DNA from: Eudoraea sp.
GTDB taxonomy: Bacteria > Bacteroidota > Bacteroidia > Flavobacteriales > Flavobacteriaceae
DNA length: 7,795 nt
Direction of reading: 5' to 3'
Assembly (NCBI GenBank): GCA_013042925.1
Contig: JABDPH010000270.1
Location: 1 to 7,795 of the forward strand
A model generated the notes under the pieces. That model saw only the letters and a list, made by a program, of their open reading frames with translations. It made no database searches and was not told the DNA's origin. This document shows, piece by piece, positions 5,896 through 7,795 of this stretch (its first letter is position 1; every line of letters begins with the position of its first letter). Made by a program: the position numbers and the translations under genes.

Positions 5896-6835
5896 CAGAT
5901 ATGTTTTTTATTCGGTACGGACGCTTATTTTGAGATTCGTAATAGGTTCTGATTAATAATTCCATGACTATTCCGATGGTAAACAACTGAATCCCGGCCA
6001 ATATGAACATCATTCCAAAAATGAGTAAGGGTCTGTTACCTATGTCCTGTCCGTAACCCAGTTTGACAATAAGCAAGTATATATTTATAAAAATTCCTAA
6101 AATAATCAGAAGTACTCCAAAAATGCCGAACAGATGAATTGGTCGTTGAAAATACTTCCTGATAAAAAGTAGCAGCATCATATCGGCCACTACCTTAAAA
6201 ACGCGTTCCAAACCGTATTTTGAAACCCCTGCATTTCTTGCGTGGTGTTTTACAGGTACTTGTTTTATCTGAGCACCTTCCAGATGTGCAAGTAATGTAA
6301 TAAACCGGTGCATTTCACCATACAGATTTAGATCCTTCGCAATATCCCTGGTAAATACTTTAAGAGCGCATCCATTGTCTTTGATGTCCAGTTTAGTTAC
6401 ACGTCTCACCATAAAATTGGCGATCTTGGAGGGAATTTTTTTAACCAAAGAATCTTTTCTTTTTTGCCGTATTCCGGTAACAACATCATATTCACCACTT
6501 ACCACATGTTCCATCATTTTGGGAATATCCTGCGGATCATTTTGCAGGTCTCCATCCATGGTTATAATATATTCTCCTTTAGCATAATCAATCCCTGCCG
6601 CCAGTGCCAGACTTTGGCCGTAATTCTTTTTTAAAGCAATGAGATGAACATTGGGATCTTTCATGTCCTTAACCACTTTACGGGTATTGTCTGTAGAAAA
6701 ATCATCAACATAAATAATCTGATACAGATAACCTTTCAGGCTCTCATGAATTTTGTTTGTGAGTAGAACTACATTTTCCTCTTCATTGTATAGAGGGATA
6801 ACAATTGAAATAAGTGATAGCGTAACCGGCTTCAT
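5876..6835 (-). CDS. GT2 family polyprenyl-phosphate glycosyltransferase (DPM1/GtrB/ArnC-like)
   Basis: A 319-residue membrane-attached family 2 glycosyltransferase. Relatives such as GtrB, ArnC and dolichol-phosphate mannose synthase transfer a sugar from a nucleotide donor to polyprenyl phosphate at the cytoplasmic face. Visible motifs are VIPLYNEEENV (12-22), VDDFSTDNT (43-51), the metal-binding DGDLQNDP (94-101, DxD as DGD), DNGCALKVF (153-161), EMHRF (174-178) and HARNAGVSKYG (198-208). Two hydrophobic hairpin helices follow at about 236-258 and 268-292, matching the two C-terminal membrane helices of GtrB/ArnC-like enzymes. The ATG start at 6835 lies 37 bases after meaB, and the stop overlaps the flippase-like gene. 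Together with the neighbouring GT83 enzyme it would supply the lipid-linked sugar donor. The sugar (glucose, mannose, galactosamine, aminoarabinose derivative) cannot be told. Confidence 0.93.
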   Translation of the reverse strand: MKPVTLSLISIVIPLYNEEENVVLLTNKIHESLKGYLYQIIYVDDFSTDNTRKVVKDMKDPNVHLIALKKNYGQSLALAAGIDYAKGEYIITMDGDLQNDPQDIPKMMEHVVSGEYDVVTGIRQKRKDSLVKKIPSKIANFMVRRVTKLDIKDNGCALKVFTRDIAKDLNLYGEMHRFITLLAHLEGAQIKQVPVKHHARNAGVSKYGLERVFKVVADMMLLLFIRKYFQRPIHLFGIFGVLLIILGIFINIYLLIVKLGYGQDIGNRPLLIFGMMFILAGIQLFTIGIVMELLIRTYYESQNKRPYRIKNISVGGQSS

Positions 6836-6858
6836 TCTGGTGTATAAAAGTGTTGCGA

Positions 6859-6866
6859 CAAATTTA
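6859..6866 (-). promoter_or_regulatory. Candidate -7 promoter element of the GT2/flippase unit
   Basis: Read on the minus strand, TAAATTTG exactly matches the Bacteroidota -7 consensus TAnnTTTG and lies in the 37-base gap between meaB and the GT2 gene. Transcription would begin near 6853, giving a leader of about 18 bases. No TTTG (-33 box) is visible 19-21 bases upstream, so the GT2 gene may be read from its own weak promoter, from meaB, or both. Confidence 0.35.
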
Positions 6867-6872
6867 TACTTT

Positions 6873-7795
6873 TTATTTAAGTTCTTTCTTATATCCAGCC
6901 ATTAGTAGTTCGGCAGCCCTAAACGGTGAGATTTTTTCTTTTGCCACCTGCATCATCATCTTTTCCAGATTTTCTTTAACACTAGGTACCTCGAAAAAAT
7001 GATGTTTTAAAAGTTCATTTATAGTCTGCAGGAGCCAGTACTTATTCTGATTTTGCCTATTGATTTCAAAATACCCATGGTCTTTGGTGGTATCAAAGAA
7101 TTGTTTGATCGTCTCCCAAATTTCAATTATTCCCAAATTTTCAATCGATGAACAAGTACTTACTTTAGGAATCCAACCATTTTCTTTTGGGGGATATAGC
7201 TGCAATGCTCTTTCAAATTCCGCTTTTGCCCGTTGCGCTCTTTTCAGATTATCACCTTCAGCTTTGTTAATGACAACGGCATCTGCCATTTCCATAATGC
7301 CCCTTTTTATTCCCTGTAGCTCGTCTCCGGCACCGGCTAATTTTAGAAGCAGGAAGAAATCAACCATACTATGAACAGCTGTTTCACTTTGCCCAACCCC
7401 AACAGTTTCTATTAAAACTATATCAAAACCAGCAGCTTCGCATAAGATCACTGACTCCCGGGTCTTACGGGCCACTCCTCCAAGTGATTCACCTGAGGGT
7501 GAGGGTCGTATGAAGGCGTTAGGATCTTTAACCAGTTCCTGCATACGAGTTTTATCACCCAGAATACTCCCTTTACTAAGGGTGCTCGTAGGATCTACAG
7601 CCAATACGGCAACTTTCTTGCCAAGGTTTGTAAGGGTTTTTCCGAAGATTTCTATAAAAGTACTTTTACCAACACCAGGTACACCAGTTATACCAATTCT
7701 AATACTATTAGATTTTTTTGCCAGGCAATTCTCAATTAAAGAATAGGCCTTCTTCAGGTCTTCGTTTTTAGTGCTTTCCACTACAGTTATGGCCC
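6873..7795 (-). CDS. meaB: Methylmalonyl-CoA mutase-associated GTPase MeaB (5' end cut by window edge)
   Basis: A G3E-type GTPase that protects methylmalonyl-CoA mutase and gates delivery of its adenosylcobalamin cofactor in the cytosol; older names are ArgK or LAO/AO transport ATPase. Numbering from the GTG at 7781, the motifs are Walker A GVPGVGKS (33-40), DPTST (63-67), GSILGDKTRM (71-80), SGESLGGVARKTRE (96-109), ETVGVGQSE (125-133) and the guanine-specificity motif NKAE (172-175), where most relatives have NKxD. The C-terminal segment EKISPFRAAELL is typical of the dimerisation tail. The frame stays open past the GTG to the window edge, reading AITVVESTK. Flavobacterial MeaB proteins carry a similar AITLVEST segment after some 50 or more extra residues, so the GTG is probably an internal Val and the true start lies outside. 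The mutase genes are not in the window. Confidence 0.94.
   Translation of the reverse strand, partial: AITVVESTKNEDLKKAYSLIENCLAKKSNSIRIGITGVPGVGKSTFIEIFGKTLTNLGKKVAVLAVDPTSTLSKGSILGDKTRMQELVKDPNAFIRPSPSGESLGGVARKTRESVILCEAAGFDIVLIETVGVGQSETAVHSMVDFFLLLKLAGAGDELQGIKRGIMEMADAVVINKAEGDNLKRAQRAKAEFERALQLYPPKENGWIPKVSTCSSIENLGIIEIWETIKQFFDTTKDHGYFEINRQNQNKYWLLQTINELLKHHFFEVPSVKENLEKMMMQVAKEKISPFRAAELLMAGYKKELK

Noticed and set aside
6375..6587. Plus-strand 70-codon open frame within the GT2 gene
   Set aside because: It is antisense to the DGD and DNGCALKVF region of a clear glycosyltransferase; no independent support.
7060..7374. Plus-strand 104-codon open frame within meaB
   Set aside because: It is antisense to conserved GTPase motifs, and its Ser/Ile/Pro-rich product is a typical shadow.
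1..7795. CRISPR array, insertion sequence, phage or defence system
   Set aside because: No regularly spaced repeats, transposase or integrase motifs, target-site duplications or defence-protein domains were seen; genes are tightly packed, of even composition, and of housekeeping or envelope type.

Overview
The window looks like a piece of ordinary chromosome from a member of the Bacteroidota, most likely a marine or soil Flavobacteriaceae. The evidence is AT-rich, A/T-ending codon use, almost no Shine-Dalgarno sequences in front of the genes, TAnnTTTG-type promoter elements, and proteins that read like the flavobacterial forms of MazG, NorM-type MATE, PAP2 and MeaB. The genus assignment is inference from memory of the families; no search was run. 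There are no tRNA or rRNA genes, CRISPR arrays, insertion sequences or phage genes.

Layout from left to right. The left edge (minus strand, 1-104) holds the first 34 codons of an exported protein with a twin-arginine (Tat) signal; the rest lies outside the window. Divergent from it is mazG (208-981, +), a house-cleaning NTP pyrophosphohydrolase, followed by a MATE-family drug/cation efflux pump (1102-2493, +). After a strong AT-rich hairpin comes a tight plus-strand operon (2558-5014): a 75-residue acidic protein of unknown function, a PAP2 membrane phosphatase (1 base later), and an ArnT-like GT83 polyprenyl-phosphate-sugar transferase (4-base ATGA overlap). It ends only 5 bases from a convergent minus-strand unit. 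Read in its own direction, that unit runs meaB (7795-6873, 5' end cut by the window), a GT2 polyprenyl-phosphate glycosyltransferase (6835-5876) and a YbhN/LPG-synthase-TM-type flippase-like membrane protein (5895-5020).

How the genes could work together. The four envelope genes that meet tail to tail cover most steps of a lipid-linked monosaccharide route. The GT2 enzyme would charge polyprenyl phosphate with a sugar on the cytoplasmic face. The flippase-like protein, or the GT2 C-terminal membrane segments, may help it cross. The GT83 enzyme would transfer the sugar to an acceptor such as lipid A on the periplasmic face. The PAP2 enzyme would remove phosphate from a lipid (polyprenyl diphosphate or lipid A). 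Sugar and acceptor cannot be told from sequence. MazG, MATE and MeaB are ordinary housekeeping or accessory genes with no evident part in this route. I see no clear case for a wholly new system. The envelope cassette, with its small unknown partner protein, is the most interesting part.
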